This document shows, piece by piece, positions 1 to 8,783 of a DNA stretch of 64,000 bases. Each line of letters starts with the position of its first letter. The first letter of the stretch is position 1. The position numbers and the translations under genes were made by a program. The stretch lies in the NCBI GenBank assembly GCA_002454045.1, contig DKID01000015.1, positions 52,726 through 116,725 on the forward strand, read 5' to 3'. This DNA comes from Nitrospina sp. UBA6727 (GTDB lineage Bacteria; Nitrospinota; Nitrospinia; Nitrospinales; VA-1). The notes under the pieces are model-generated. The model did no database searches and had not been told where the DNA came from. It saw only the letters and a list, made by a program, of their open reading frames with translations.

Positions 1-384
1 GTGAAAATGATTCTGGCTTTTGCCTTCGCGTTTCAAACTCCGCTCCTTATGGTTTTGCTGACCAAGTTTGGAGTGGTCAATACCGTAAAGATGAAGTTGT
101 ACCGCAAGTGGGCATTCCTCGGAACGTTTGCCCTGGCCGCGGTTTTGACTCCTCCCGATATAATCACCCAAGTATTGTTAGCGTTCCCGCTTTATGGTTT
201 GTATGAGTTTGGGATGGTGGTGTCGCGATTTTTTGAAGATCCCAAAAGCCGTGAATTAGCTTTCAAACAAATGCAACAGGAGGCGGCCGCAAAGAAAGCC
301 GCCAAAGAAGCGGCGCAAAAAGCCGCGGCCATGGCAAAAAATGCCAAACGAAAATCCGCGAAGAAAACCCACAAGGCTTCCTGA
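1..384 (+). CDS. tatC: Sec-independent (Tat) translocase subunit TatC, C-terminal part
   Basis: This is the 3' end of a gene that begins before the window. The 127 visible residues correspond to the last two membrane segments of TatC, the multispanning inner-membrane receptor for twin-arginine signal peptides. The family-typical stretch AAVLTPPDIITQ followed by LYEFGMVVSRFF is present. After the last helix the protein carries an unusual cytoplasmic tail of about 35 residues made almost only of Ala, Lys and Gln, likely helical and strongly basic. The call rests on these conserved motifs and the helix order; the N-terminal helices cannot be seen. Confidence 0.88.
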   Translation: MKMILAFAFAFQTPLLMVLLTKFGVVNTVKMKLYRKWAFLGTFALAAVLTPPDIITQVLLAFPLYGLYEFGMVVSRFFEDPKSRELAFKQMQQEAAAKKAAKEAAQKAAAMAKNAKRKSAKKTHKAS

Positions 385-1047
385 TCAAACAAAAAATACC
401 AAGACGGAAATCAAGCGCGGATAGTTGAACACGATTAAAACTTCTGCGGTTGCGAAACCTATGTGCGCCAAAATCGGGACTATTATTGAACCCGTCGCTT
501 TCAATAATCCTGCGGACAACATCCCCAAAAATAAATTTCCTATGCTCGGTTTGAAATGCAACAGCGGGTATAGCAGACCACCGCTGACGATGACTCGTCC
601 GGTGGTGTTTCCTTTTGTAAATAAATTATTAACGATTAAACCTATCGCAAACACTTGGTCGACGAAGGGAACGATGAGAGTTGCAAAAATATTTCCCGCG
701 AAGGAAACATTAAATCCCATTTCATCGGGAGCCCGCCGGTCTGCCCCGGCAAATAATTCTGATTGCGACAACCCCGTTCCGACCACCACGCTGTCCAACA
801 CGATGACGGCCACGACGGGGAGTGCTCCAAGCAGAGCGCCTATCGCCAGTGATTTTCTAATATTATTTTTGTTGAATCCTAATCGCTGCAAAGATATGCG
901 CTTGAAGGAGAGGGTACCTGCTAAGACCAAGAAAAAATATAAAATGTGCCAGAACTCATAAACGAACCTGTTCCCAGAAAAAGCAATGTGAATCGTTGGG
1001 AATAAAACTAGAAAGTAAACGGCTAGGATAGGAGTGAGAATTTTCAC
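385..1047 (-). CDS. CPBP-type (CAAX protease-like) membrane protein with degenerate active site
   Basis: A 220-residue hydrophobic protein with about six to seven predicted membrane segments, reading from a GTG start. The end of the protein resembles the CPBP/Abi family of intramembrane metalloproteases: LLYPLLHF looks like the FxxxH motif and LAHIGFATAE like the last His motif. However the family's EExxxR motif appears as VDQVFAIGL, so both catalytic glutamates and the arginine are missing. It is therefore either a non-catalytic family member or a distant relative. It ends convergently against tatC with no gap. Function unknown; the family assignment is an inference from motif spacing. Confidence 0.55.
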   Translation of the reverse strand: MKILTPILAVYFLVLFPTIHIAFSGNRFVYEFWHILYFFLVLAGTLSFKRISLQRLGFNKNNIRKSLAIGALLGALPVVAVIVLDSVVVGTGLSQSELFAGADRRAPDEMGFNVSFAGNIFATLIVPFVDQVFAIGLIVNNLFTKGNTTGRVIVSGGLLYPLLHFKPSIGNLFLGMLSAGLLKATGSIIVPILAHIGFATAEVLIVFNYPRLISVLVFFV

Positions 1048-1188
1048 ATTGCAATATCAAAATTTGCAGTCAAGACTTTTAAAGTTTCGCCGCCAGAATA
1101 ACGGCTTGGTTTTTTTTATAACACATTACTCGCAGTCTAAAATTCTTCCAAGAAGATTACAACCCGCGAGCCAAAGGAGCGTTGGCGG

Positions 1189-1217
1189 TTGACGAAACCA
1201 GTTTCTTTTGGTATCTC
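1189..1217 (+). promoter_or_regulatory. Possible sigma-70 promoter for rpiB-glyA-nrdR
   Basis: TTGACG at 1189-1194 and TATCTC at 1212-1217 are separated by 17 nt, a good match to a housekeeping -35/-10 pair. They lie in the ~290-nt gap (1048-1338) before rpiB, which otherwise holds no ORF or RNA I can support. The match is by eye only. Confidence 0.35.
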
Positions 1218-1338
1218 TTTTGAGCTAATCTAACTCGGTAAGGAGCCTTCGCCGTGGCGTGTATGGTTCATCGTTCGGAGTCAGCTTTTCTCCTCGACTT
1301 TGGCGGAGTCTCAAAAAGTTTTTCAGTCGGAGATTATC

Positions 1339-1803
1339 ATGAAAAAAATCGCTTTAGCTTCCGATCACGGTGGATTTGATCTCAAGGAAAGTATCGCCGC
1401 CCACCTTTTAAACATCGGGTTGGAGGTGGACGATTTAGGACCGCATTGCGCGGACGTTGTGGATTATCCCGACTACGCGATGAAACTTACCGCAGCGGTC
1501 GCCGAAAAAAAAGTGGAACGCGGAATCGTAATCTGCGGCACGGGGATAGGTATGTCCATCGTCGTCAACCGATACCCCGGGATTCGCGGAACCTTGTGCT
1601 CGGATATTTTCACCGCCAAACTATGTCGCGCGCATAATGACTCAAACATCCTGATTATGGGGGGCAGGGTGATTGGTAAAGAGTTGGCCGCCGAAATTGT
1701 CAACACCTGGTTGAACACACCTTTTGAAGGAGGACACCACCAACGGCGGCTCGACAAAATTGATCAGATAGACGCTTCCCTAAAGGCGAAAGCAAATCTT
1801 TGA
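1339..1803 (+). CDS. rpiB: Ribose-5-phosphate isomerase B
   Basis: Interconverts ribose 5-phosphate and ribulose 5-phosphate in the pentose phosphate pathway. The 154-residue product starts [16 protein letters not shown], the hallmark of the RpiB/LacAB fold, and contains the catalytic-Cys loop [14 protein letters not shown] and the [14 protein letters not shown] phosphate-binding region. The ATG at 1339 is chosen over an upstream in-frame start at 1300 because family proteins begin here. Its TGA overlaps the TTG start of glyA by four bases, so the two are probably translationally coupled. Length is normal for the family. Confidence 0.93.
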   Translation: MKKIALASDHGGFDLKESIAAHLLNIGLEVDDLGPHCADVVDYPDYAMKLTAAVAEKKVERGIVICGTGIGMSIVVNRYPGIRGTLCSDIFTAKLCRAHNDSNILIMGGRVIGKELAAEIVNTWLNTPFEGGHHQRRLDKIDQIDASLKAKANL

Positions 1804-3056
1804 CGAAGGAGTTACGTGAATTGTCACTCGCCGATTTTGATCCGAAGATCGCGCAATCCATTGTGGACGAAACCGCGCGGGAAAATAATACCCTCGAAAT
1901 GATCGCCTCGGAAAATTTTGTCAGCCTCCATGTGCGGGAAGCGCAAGGCTCGGTCATGACCAATAAGTACGCCGAAGGCTACCCCAACAAACGTTATTAC
2001 GGTGGTTGCGAATATGTTGATGTCGCCGAAAGCCTCGCCATAGAACGCGCGAAAAAATTGTTCGCCGCCGAACACGCCAACGTCCAACCCCATTCCGGTT
2101 CCCAAGCCAACATGGCGGTGTACCATACCGTTCTCAAACCGGGCGATACAATTCTAGGAATGAACTTGTCGCACGGCGGACACTTGACCCACGGCAGTCC
2201 CGTCAACTTTTCGGGATACACCTACAACGTCATCGCCTATGGCGTGAGTCGGGAAACAGAATTGATTGACTACGACGAGGTCAGAAAGTTGGCGACCGCG
2301 AACAAACCAAAAATGATCGTCGTGGGAGCGAGTGCTTATTCGCGAGTGATCGACCCCGTTGCGTTTCGCGAAATTGCCGACGAAGTCGGAGCAAAAATTA
2401 TGACCGACATCGCTCACCCCGCGGGACTAATCGCGGCGGGACTCTATCCATCGCCGGTGCCGCACTCCGACTTTGTCACCACCACCACGCATAAAACTTT
2501 ACGGGGACCCCGCGGCGGAATGATTTTGTGTGCGGAAAAAGATGCCAAGGAAGTGAACAAAAAAATTTTTCCCGGCATTCAAGGCGGTCCCCTCATGCAT
2601 GTCATCGCCGCGAAAGCGGTTGCGTTTAAGGAAGCGTTGAGCGAGGATTTTGTAACTTACCAAAAGCAAGTGATAGCCAACGCGAAATGTTTGGCGCAAT
2701 TTTTAATCGACCAAGGATATAAAATTGTCAGCGGCGGAACGGATACGCACTTAATGCTGGTCGACCTGCGCCCTCAAAATATCACCGGGAAGGACGCCGA
2801 GTTAGCGTTAGACAAAGCCGGAATCACGGTGAACAAAAACACCGTGCCGTTTGAAACCCGCAGTCCGTTTGTGACATCGGGGGTTCGCATCGGGACGCCC
2901 GCGCTGACTACGCGGGGGATGAAAGAAAATGAAATGCGCAGCATCGGGGGAATGATCGTCCAGACACTCGAGAAGGTGGAGGACGACAGCCTGCACGCCC
3001 GAACGCGAAAAAAGGTGCGGGAACTCTGCGACCAGTTTCCACTTTATCCGAATTAA
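1800..3056 (+). CDS. glyA: Serine hydroxymethyltransferase
   Basis: PLP enzyme converting serine and tetrahydrofolate to glycine and 5,10-methylene-tetrahydrofolate, the main source of one-carbon units. The 418 residues contain the family signatures [13 protein letters not shown] near the N-terminus, [15 protein letters not shown], and the PLP-lysine loop [15 protein letters not shown]. Translation starts from TTG at 1800, overlapping the rpiB stop. It is followed 21 nt later by nrdR, a common bacterial neighbour of glyA. Length is standard. Confidence 0.96.
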   Translation: MTKELRELSLADFDPKIAQSIVDETARENNTLEMIASENFVSLHVREAQGSVMTNKYAEGYPNKRYYGGCEYVDVAESLAIERAKKLFAAEHANVQPHSGSQANMAVYHTVLKPGDTILGMNLSHGGHLTHGSPVNFSGYTYNVIAYGVSRETELIDYDEVRKLATANKPKMIVVGASAYSRVIDPVAFREIADEVGAKIMTDIAHPAGLIAAGLYPSPVPHSDFVTTTTHKTLRGPRGGMILCAEKDAKEVNKKIFPGIQGGPLMHVIAAKAVAFKEALSEDFVTYQKQVIANAKCLAQFLIDQGYKIVSGGTDTHLMLVDLRPQNITGKDAELALDKAGITVNKNTVPFETRSPFVTSGVRIGTPALTTRGMKENEMRSIGGMIVQTLEKVEDDSLHARTRKKVRELCDQFPLYPN

Positions 3057-3077
3057 CCAGGCAACAAACCTCACGCC

Positions 3078-3539
3078 ATGAAATGTCCTGACTGCGTCGG
3101 CATGGAAAATAAAGTCATCGACTCCCGGCTGAACAAAGAGGGGACGGTCATTCGCAGAAGAAGGGAATGCTTGAGTTGCTTCGCGAGGTTCACCACCCAC
3201 GAAAAGTTGGAGCGGTCTTTACCGTTGTTGATAAAAAAAGATGGCCGACGGGAAGAGTTTGACCGCGACAAAATTATCGAGGGGGTGAAGAAAGCCTGCC
3301 AGAAGAGGCCGGTGAGCATCAAAAATATTGAAGACCTCGTCGACCGCGTGGAGCAATATGTTCAGGAGTTAGGCGAAAAGGAAGTCTCCACCGTGAAGGT
3401 CGGCGAAAAAGTTATTAGCGAAATTTGTAATTTGGACGACGTCGCCTACGTCCGCTTTGCCTCCGTTTACCGCTCCTTCAAAGACGTCAATGAGTTCATG
3501 ATTGAGTTGAAGGAAGTTCTGAAAAGCAAAGAAAAATAA
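3078..3539 (+). CDS. nrdR: Transcriptional repressor NrdR (ribonucleotide reductase regulator)
   Basis: A 153-residue regulator that senses ATP/dATP and represses ribonucleotide reductase operons. The N-terminal zinc ribbon is intact (MKCPDC and CLSC pairs), followed by the basic RRRREC stretch and an ATP-cone domain from about residue 48 ([18 protein letters not shown]). The end ([16 protein letters not shown]) is typical. It is the third gene of the rpiB-glyA-nrdR run. I did not see an NrdR box near a ribonucleotide reductase gene, since none lies in the window. Confidence 0.95.
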   Translation: MKCPDCVGMENKVIDSRLNKEGTVIRRRRECLSCFARFTTHEKLERSLPLLIKKDGRREEFDRDKIIEGVKKACQKRPVSIKNIEDLVDRVEQYVQELGEKEVSTVKVGEKVISEICNLDDVAYVRFASVYRSFKDVNEFMIELKEVLKSKEK

Positions 3540-3708
3540 GTTCCCCGCGACCACGCGCCGCAAGTTTATCTTCCTCATGCCTTCGCATCGTCCGCGGAAC
3601 GCTGGTCATTGTTGTCGCGTTTAGCGCGGCTCGTTGAATCCAAGAAAACAAAATGTTACGATACGCGTCACGCTTTTGAAATTTGGATTTTTGCGTCATC
3701 AATAAGTC

Positions 3709-4500
3709 ATGGATAAAGTCTCGTTCCATTTATCTTTGCTCAGTTATCTCGTCGCTTCGCTGAGTTATTTTATTTATCTCGCATACCGCGGACCTTTGGT
3801 TTCGACCCTTGCCAAGTGGGCGGTAACGTTTGGTTTAGTTTGCCAAACGGTCACGATAGGAATTCGTTCCAGCCAGACGGGGCACGGTCCATACACTACT
3901 TCTTTCGAGGTGGCTTTGTTTCTGTCCTGGCTGATGGTGGTGGTTTATATTTTGACGGAGTGGAAATATAAAATTAGGGACCTGGGAGCTTTCGTCATTC
4001 CTTTGGTCTTTGTCGTTTTATTATTTTCAGCTTTCCTTTCGAAAGATACAACTTTCGTCCCCGAGTCGGAAATACGTTTTTGGTTGACCATGCACCGGAC
4101 TCTTTCGATCACAGGGTACGCGGCGTTTTCAATCGCGTTTGCCGCCGGAATTATGTATTTGATTCAAGAGCATCAGGTCAAAACAAAAAAGCTCGGCATC
4201 ATGTATTTCAGAATGCCTTCCCTTGAAGTTTTGGATAATCTAAACTTCAAGGTGATAACGGTAGGGTTTCCGTTGTTCACTTTGGGTTTTATGACGGGGT
4301 CTATTTGGAACACGGAAATGAACCTGCCATTTTTTTCATGGGACATCACCCGCACCTTACCGTTGGTCGTAACTTGGTCGATTTATTGCCTCATCTTTTT
4401 TGGAAGAATGGCGGTGGGGTTGCGTGGTAAGAAGGCTGCGCAGGGAGCAATTTTCGGATTCATAACAGTCATCGGCACTTATTTCCTACACATATTATGA
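3709..4500 (+). CDS. hemX: CcsA/HemX-type cytochrome c assembly membrane protein
   Basis: A 263-residue integral membrane protein with about eight hydrophobic segments. It belongs to the CcsA/ResC/HemX heme-handling family: a conserved His sits in LTMHRTLSITGYAAF, and the region GSIWNTEMNLPFFSWD corresponds to the tryptophan-rich WWD-like segment, here weaker than in true CcsA. Its place directly before hemA, with an ATGA stop/start overlap at 4497-4500, is the classic HemX position. It may modulate glutamyl-tRNA reductase or handle heme for cytochrome maturation; context favours HemX, but a cytochrome c synthase role cannot be excluded. Confidence 0.78.
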   Translation: MDKVSFHLSLLSYLVASLSYFIYLAYRGPLVSTLAKWAVTFGLVCQTVTIGIRSSQTGHGPYTTSFEVALFLSWLMVVVYILTEWKYKIRDLGAFVIPLVFVVLLFSAFLSKDTTFVPESEIRFWLTMHRTLSITGYAAFSIAFAAGIMYLIQEHQVKTKKLGIMYFRMPSLEVLDNLNFKVITVGFPLFTLGFMTGSIWNTEMNLPFFSWDITRTLPLVVTWSIYCLIFFGRMAVGLRGKKAAQGAIFGFITVIGTYFLHIL

Positions 4501-5777
4501 TGTCAACCGAGTCAAATCTTGTTCTGGTCGGAGTCAGCCATAAGGCCACCCCCGTGGAAATCAGAGAAAAACTTGCCTTCAATCAAGTGAAGTTAAAAGC
4601 CTCATTGGAGCATTTAGTTCGATGCCCAGAAATTGTTGAGAACATCATCCTCTCGACTTGTAACCGAGTTGAAATTTACGCCCGCGTTGAAAATTCTGAC
4701 AACGGTATCCAACTTCTGAAAGATTTTATTTGCGACTACCATGCGCTTTCGCGGGGAAGTCTGGATCAATATTTTTACAGCTATCGGGATAATCAAGCCA
4801 TCGAACATCTTTTTAGAGTTTCCGCTAGTTTGGACTCGATGATTTTGGGGGAAGCGCAGATTCTAGGACAAGTGAAGGATGCCTATAGCACCGCCCGAGA
4901 TTTAAGTTCAACCGGTTTGGTTTTGAACCAGTTGTTTGAAAAAGCTTTTAACGTCGCAAAAAAAGTAAGAGAAGAAACCGGAATTTCAGAACGCGGAGTT
5001 TCCATCAGTTCCGCGGCGGTGGAGCTGGCGAAAAAAATATTCGAAGATTTAGAGAACCATTCGGTGATGCTGGTGGGAACGGGCGAAATGGCAGAGCTGG
5101 CCGCAAAGCATCTTATATCCTACGGCGTCAAAACGGTGTACGTGGCTAGCAGAACTTATGAGCGGGCTGCTTCTCTTGCCCAAAGTTTGAACGGGTGCGC
5201 GCTAGATTTTGAATCTTTCAAGGAGGAAATATACCGGGCGGATATCGTCATCACTTCAACCGCCGCGCCGACATTCATCATTCATAAAAAAATGATCGAG
5301 CGGGCGATACACAAAAGAAAAAACAAACCGATATTCTTAATCGACATTGCCGTCCCTAGAGACATCGCGCCCGAGGTGAACGAATTAGAAAACGTTTATC
5401 TTTATGACATTGACGATCTCCAAAATGTAGTCAACGCAAACATGGAAGAACGGCAGAAAGAAGCCGAAAGCGCCATGGAAATTATCAAGCAGGAAGTTAC
5501 CAAGTTTAACGATTGGTTCTCCACTCTGGACGCGGTTCCCACCATCATTGAAATGCGCAACCGCGCTGAAGAGATGCGCAAAAACGAAGTGGAGAAGGCA
5601 CTCAAAAACCTCGCTCATCTTTCCGCAGATGATCAAAAAATTATCCACCAACTAACCCAATCCCTGATCAACAAAATTTTACACAAGCCCACCATCAACC
5701 TTAAAAAGAAAACCCAGTCCAAAGATGGCCACGTCTATTTGCAAGCCATTCGTCACTTATTCCATTTGGACGATTAA
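4497..5777 (+). CDS. hemA: Glutamyl-tRNA reductase
   Basis: First committed enzyme of the C5 tetrapyrrole pathway, reducing Glu-tRNA(Glu) to glutamate-1-semialdehyde with NADPH. The N-terminal domain carries VGVSHKATPVEIREKL and the nucleophilic Cys (about residue 55) in LSTCNRVEIYA. The family signature GEAQILGQVKDAY, the NADPH-binding region (VMLVGTGEMAELAAKHL) and the C-terminal dimerisation helix (from about residue 330) follow. It overlaps the upstream hemX-like gene by four bases and abuts hemC, whose ATG begins immediately after its TAA, so the three are surely one transcript. Confidence 0.96.
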   Translation: MMSTESNLVLVGVSHKATPVEIREKLAFNQVKLKASLEHLVRCPEIVENIILSTCNRVEIYARVENSDNGIQLLKDFICDYHALSRGSLDQYFYSYRDNQAIEHLFRVSASLDSMILGEAQILGQVKDAYSTARDLSSTGLVLNQLFEKAFNVAKKVREETGISERGVSISSAAVELAKKIFEDLENHSVMLVGTGEMAELAAKHLISYGVKTVYVASRTYERAASLAQSLNGCALDFESFKEEIYRADIVITSTAAPTFIIHKKMIERAIHKRKNKPIFLIDIAVPRDIAPEVNELENVYLYDIDDLQNVVNANMEERQKEAESAMEIIKQEVTKFNDWFSTLDAVPTIIEMRNRAEEMRKNEVEKALKNLAHLSADDQKIIHQLTQSLINKILHKPTINLKKKTQSKDGHVYLQAIRHLFHLDD

Positions 5778-6701
5778 ATGGAATCGAGAAAAATTAGAAT
5801 CGGCAGCCGGGGAAGTCCCTTAGCGTTGTGGCAGGCTAACTGGATTAAAGCCCAGTTAGCATCGCGCAACCCGGACACTCCCGTGGAGATTGTCATCATA
5901 AAAACTTCTGGCGACAATATCCGTGACGTCCCGTTGGCGAAAATTGGCGGGAAGGGTTTGTTCGTTAAGGAAATAGAAGAAGCCCTGTTGAAAAAAGATA
6001 TCGATTTTGCCGTTCACAGCATGAAAGATATGCCCATCAAATTTCCCTTCGCTTTATGCATCGCCGCCGTGGCAAAGAGAGAGAATCCTTTTGACGCGCT
6101 AATTTCAAAAGACAAAGTTAAGTTGAGCGAACTTCCAAAAGGCGCCAAGGTTGGAACAGGAAGTTTGCGCAGAATTTCGCAGTTGCTGCATCATCGTCCA
6201 GATCTAAAATTGATTCCCCTGCGCGGCAATTTGGAAACGCGGATTAAGAAACTGGAGACGGAAGGACTAGACGCCATCATCCTCGCCGAGGCAGGTCTTA
6301 TTCGCATGGGGTGGGACGATAAAATTTCAGAAATTATCAGCCCCGAAATTTTATTGCCGGCAATGGGGCAGGGCGCGGTGGGAATAGAAACTCGTCGGCA
6401 TGATGTTGACAACCAAATTCTTTTGGCGGATTTGGATGATGAAAACACACACCTTGCTCTGGACGCGGAAAGAGCCGTCGTCGCTCGACTAGAAGGCGGT
6501 TGCAATGTTCCCATCGGCGCGTTCGCAACCATCGCCGACGATGAAATGACATTGCAGGGACTAGTCGCAAGTCTTGACGGAAAGACTCTGCATAAAAAAG
6601 AATTGCGCGGTAACAAGATCGATGCCATTGCGCTTGGCAAAGAGTTGGGCGACGCCTTATTAGATATGGGCGGCGATCAGATTATGCGAGAGATTCATTA
6701 G
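5778..6701 (+). CDS. hemC: Porphobilinogen deaminase (hydroxymethylbilane synthase)
   Basis: Polymerises four porphobilinogens into hydroxymethylbilane, the linear precursor of heme, siroheme and B12. The 307-residue protein opens with KIRIGSRGSPLALWQA, has the substrate-binding FVKEIEEALL and AVHSMKDMP segments, and the dipyrromethane-cofactor cysteine in RLEGGCNVPIGAFA. The start abuts the hemA stop with zero spacing. hemB, hemD and hemL are not in this window, so the pathway is only partly clustered here. Confidence 0.96.
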   Translation: MESRKIRIGSRGSPLALWQANWIKAQLASRNPDTPVEIVIIKTSGDNIRDVPLAKIGGKGLFVKEIEEALLKKDIDFAVHSMKDMPIKFPFALCIAAVAKRENPFDALISKDKVKLSELPKGAKVGTGSLRRISQLLHHRPDLKLIPLRGNLETRIKKLETEGLDAIILAEAGLIRMGWDDKISEIISPEILLPAMGQGAVGIETRRHDVDNQILLADLDDENTHLALDAERAVVARLEGGCNVPIGAFATIADDEMTLQGLVASLDGKTLHKKELRGNKIDAIALGKELGDALLDMGGDQIMREIH

Positions 6702-6826
6702 TGCGTCCGAACTATAAACTTGTCGCCGCCACTGGCGTCACCGTCGACTCCGTGGAAAATGAAATCATCGGCGTTGTCATCGCCGCCGTCATGGTGACGA
6801 TGATTGAACTTGCTCCCGATGTATAA
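6701..6826 (+). CDS. Possible 41-residue membrane peptide in hemC-nadC gap
   Basis: A short ORF starts at a GTG that shares one base with the hemC stop and runs to a TAA at 6826, just before the nadC start. The predicted peptide has a short hydrophobic stretch (IIGVVIAAVMVTMI). No Shine-Dalgarno sequence is visible apart from possible termination-reinitiation. The underlying DNA is one of the CGTCATCG/CCGTCACCG low-complexity tracts found elsewhere in the window, so the ORF may be a by-product of that repeat and not a gene. Confidence 0.2.
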   Translation: MRPNYKLVAATGVTVDSVENEIIGVVIAAVMVTMIELAPDV

Positions 6827-6842
6827 CCGCAAAAAAAATACG

Positions 6843-7691
6843 ATGCGAAATAAATCGCTCACGACGGCGGATATCGAGTCCCTCATCAACAACGCTTTGG
6901 AAGAGGACATCCGAAGCGGCGACATTACCACGCGAAACATCATCCCTTCGGGGCAACCATGCGAGGCGGAACTGGTCGCTAAGGAAAATTTAATTTTATC
7001 CGGAATGGAAATTTTTAAAACGCTGTTCCGGAAACTCGATTCGCAAACTGTATTTCTTTCCGAACCTTTCCATGATGGCGATTGGGTGACGAAGGATGTT
7101 ACGCTTCTCAAATTTCGTTGCGACGGCGTCAAGGCTCTTGAAGGGGAACGGTCGGGATTAAACATTTTGCAATGGTTGAGCGGCATAGCCACACTGACGC
7201 GCAAGTATGTCGATGCAGCAAGTCCCGTCACAGTTTTGGACACGCGCAAGACCACTCCCGGGCTGAGGGTTTTCGAAAAATACGCGGTGAGTTGTGGCGG
7301 CGGTTCCAATCATCGGTTCGGACTTTATGACGCGGTGATGATTAAGGATAATCATATTAAATCCGCCGGGAGCATTTCTCATGCCGTCGAGAAAGTACGT
7401 GACGGGTTGGGCATTCAAACTAAAATTGAAGTCGAAACTCAAAACCTTGATGAAGTTCATGACACATTGAAGGAAAATGTCGATGTCATTATGCTGGACA
7501 ATATGCCCATCGATATGGTCCGCGAATCGGTTAAGTTGATTGATGGCCGGGCAAAAATTGAAGTCAGCGGTTGCGTTACTTTCGAAAAGTTGAACGAGTT
7601 GTCCAAGACGGGGATAGACTTTGTGTCGGTGGGAGCATTAACCCACTCTGCGCCGTCGGTTGATATCAGTATGAATATCGTTGTACCCTGA
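6843..7691 (+). CDS. nadC: Nicotinate-nucleotide diphosphorylase (carboxylating), quinolinate phosphoribosyltransferase
   Basis: Converts quinolinate and PRPP to nicotinate mononucleotide, CO2 and pyrophosphate in de novo NAD synthesis. Visible motifs are LEEDIRSGDITTRN at the start, LDTRKTTPGLRVFEKYAV, the KDNHIKSAG substrate loop, VETQNLDEV, and the barrel-end region VSVGALTHSAPSVDISMN. The ATG at 6843 gives 282 residues, the usual length; in-frame TTG (6804) and ATG (6819) starts would add a non-conserved extension and overlap the small upstream ORF. nadA and nadB are not in the window. Confidence 0.94.
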   Translation: MRNKSLTTADIESLINNALEEDIRSGDITTRNIIPSGQPCEAELVAKENLILSGMEIFKTLFRKLDSQTVFLSEPFHDGDWVTKDVTLLKFRCDGVKALEGERSGLNILQWLSGIATLTRKYVDAASPVTVLDTRKTTPGLRVFEKYAVSCGGGSNHRFGLYDAVMIKDNHIKSAGSISHAVEKVRDGLGIQTKIEVETQNLDEVHDTLKENVDVIMLDNMPIDMVRESVKLIDGRAKIEVSGCVTFEKLNELSKTGIDFVSVGALTHSAPSVDISMNIVVP

Positions 7692-7719
7692 TCAGCAAGT
7701 ATTGATCGAGGAAATCGTC

Positions 7720-8136
7720 ATGCCATGTAAAGATACGACATCCCAGATAACGGTTATCCTGGACGAAAATGATTGTCTGGTCAGTTTTGATTTTTCAAAA
7801 TTAACTTGCCAGAAACCCGTCGGAGGAAGCGCCACGGGTTTTATGAAATTTTGTCGCGGCAAAACCGTCGACCAAATAACGCAATTGGATTTTAGTGATT
7901 TGGTCGTTGCTTTGGAACTGAATGAAACGGAGGAACAATTTTTATTGTATATGGAGTGGGACGCTTTGGGTGCTGCTCTTGATCAGTACCGGGGCGGTGG
8001 ACGGGACGTCGACAGCGACAGATATCAAATCGCCGCGATCACCTACGAGTCGCATCAAGTGGAAATCAAGCAGGTGGTTTCGTCACCAGAAGAAATGCCG
8101 AAGCTCATACCGTGTCGCAAACGGGTCCATGAATAA
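7720..8136 (+). CDS. IscU/NifU-N-like protein with incomplete cysteine set
   Basis: A 138-residue protein that I read as a divergent iron-sulfur scaffold of the IscU/NifU N-terminal fold: ITVILDENDCLVSFDFSKL is followed by TCQKPVGGSATGFMKFCRGKT and an alpha-helical end, matching the IscU order of strand pair, Cys loop and KGKTLDEA-like helix. Only the first of the three canonical IscU cysteines appears to be in place; the late HCS cysteine is missing. The ATG at 7720 is preceded by GAGG at good distance. It follows nadC by 28 nt. It may be an accessory Fe-S or redox protein; function unproven. Confidence 0.5.
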   Translation: MPCKDTTSQITVILDENDCLVSFDFSKLTCQKPVGGSATGFMKFCRGKTVDQITQLDFSDLVVALELNETEEQFLLYMEWDALGAALDQYRGGGRDVDSDRYQIAAITYESHQVEIKQVVSSPEEMPKLIPCRKRVHE

Positions 8137-8141
8137 ACTCG

Positions 8142-8567
8142 CTACTCATCGGAATATAGACGAACCAATCTGACATAACCTTGGGAATAGTCCTGATCAA
8201 ATTGTTGAGTATTGCCCGATGTGTAGGAAAAATAAAATGCTGCCTGCTGGTCGAAAGGCAGGCACCATGTCGCATTCCCCCCTCCCGTTGCAAATGCCGG
8301 GTCGAGGTGAATCTCATTGTTGCCGCGGGCGATGATGGTGCTGTCGGGAATAAATATTTTTTCTACCTCTTCTCTCTCGGGAACGCGCCAGTCATGATAA
8401 CCGAGATAATCTTTTTTGTTCATTTCGTCGACGAACTGCAGGGCTTCCTGGAAATTCAACCAATCTTGGGCGATGGGCCAGGAATCTTCTTTCGCCCACA
8501 CCAAACCGGATTCATTATCCAATAGGGTGCCATCGCCATTGTCTCTGAACCTGCCAGTTTCATTCAT
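8142..8567 (-). CDS. DUF1566 (Lcl C-terminal domain) protein, copy 1
   Basis: A 141-residue protein with the DUF1566 pattern: FRDNGDGTLLDNESGLVWAK at the start, the helical NFQEALQFVDEMNKK, then GYHDWRVPEREEVEKIF, and a C-terminal YVRLVR. No signal peptide is seen, so unlike many family members it is probably cytoplasmic. The ATG at 8567 is preferred over one at 8582 because GGAG lies nine bases before it. A diverged paralogue lies at 17900-18340. The biochemical role of the domain is not known. Confidence 0.75.
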   Translation of the reverse strand: MNETGRFRDNGDGTLLDNESGLVWAKEDSWPIAQDWLNFQEALQFVDEMNKKDYLGYHDWRVPEREEVEKIFIPDSTIIARGNNEIHLDPAFATGGGNATWCLPFDQQAAFYFSYTSGNTQQFDQDYSQGYVRLVRLYSDE

Positions 8568-8783
8568 TCGCAAAGACTCCAAGAATTTGTTGTTCCGTGA
8601 GCAATGAAAACAGTCGCGGAACGGAATGATAGCGCAAGGTAATTATTCTGTGAAGCCTTAATTTTCTCGGGAATTTTTCGGCGATGAATTTTGTTACTAG
8701 AAATCACAGCGCCAATTTGATACAAACCGAGAATCGAAACTTCCTACTGACGGCGAACTAAGTTTTTTGACGCGGCTGAATTT

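Noticed and set aside
1080..1130. GCCG...CGGC with a T-run as a terminator on the plus strand
   Set aside because: Only a four-base stem, and no plus-strand gene ends here; it could be random.
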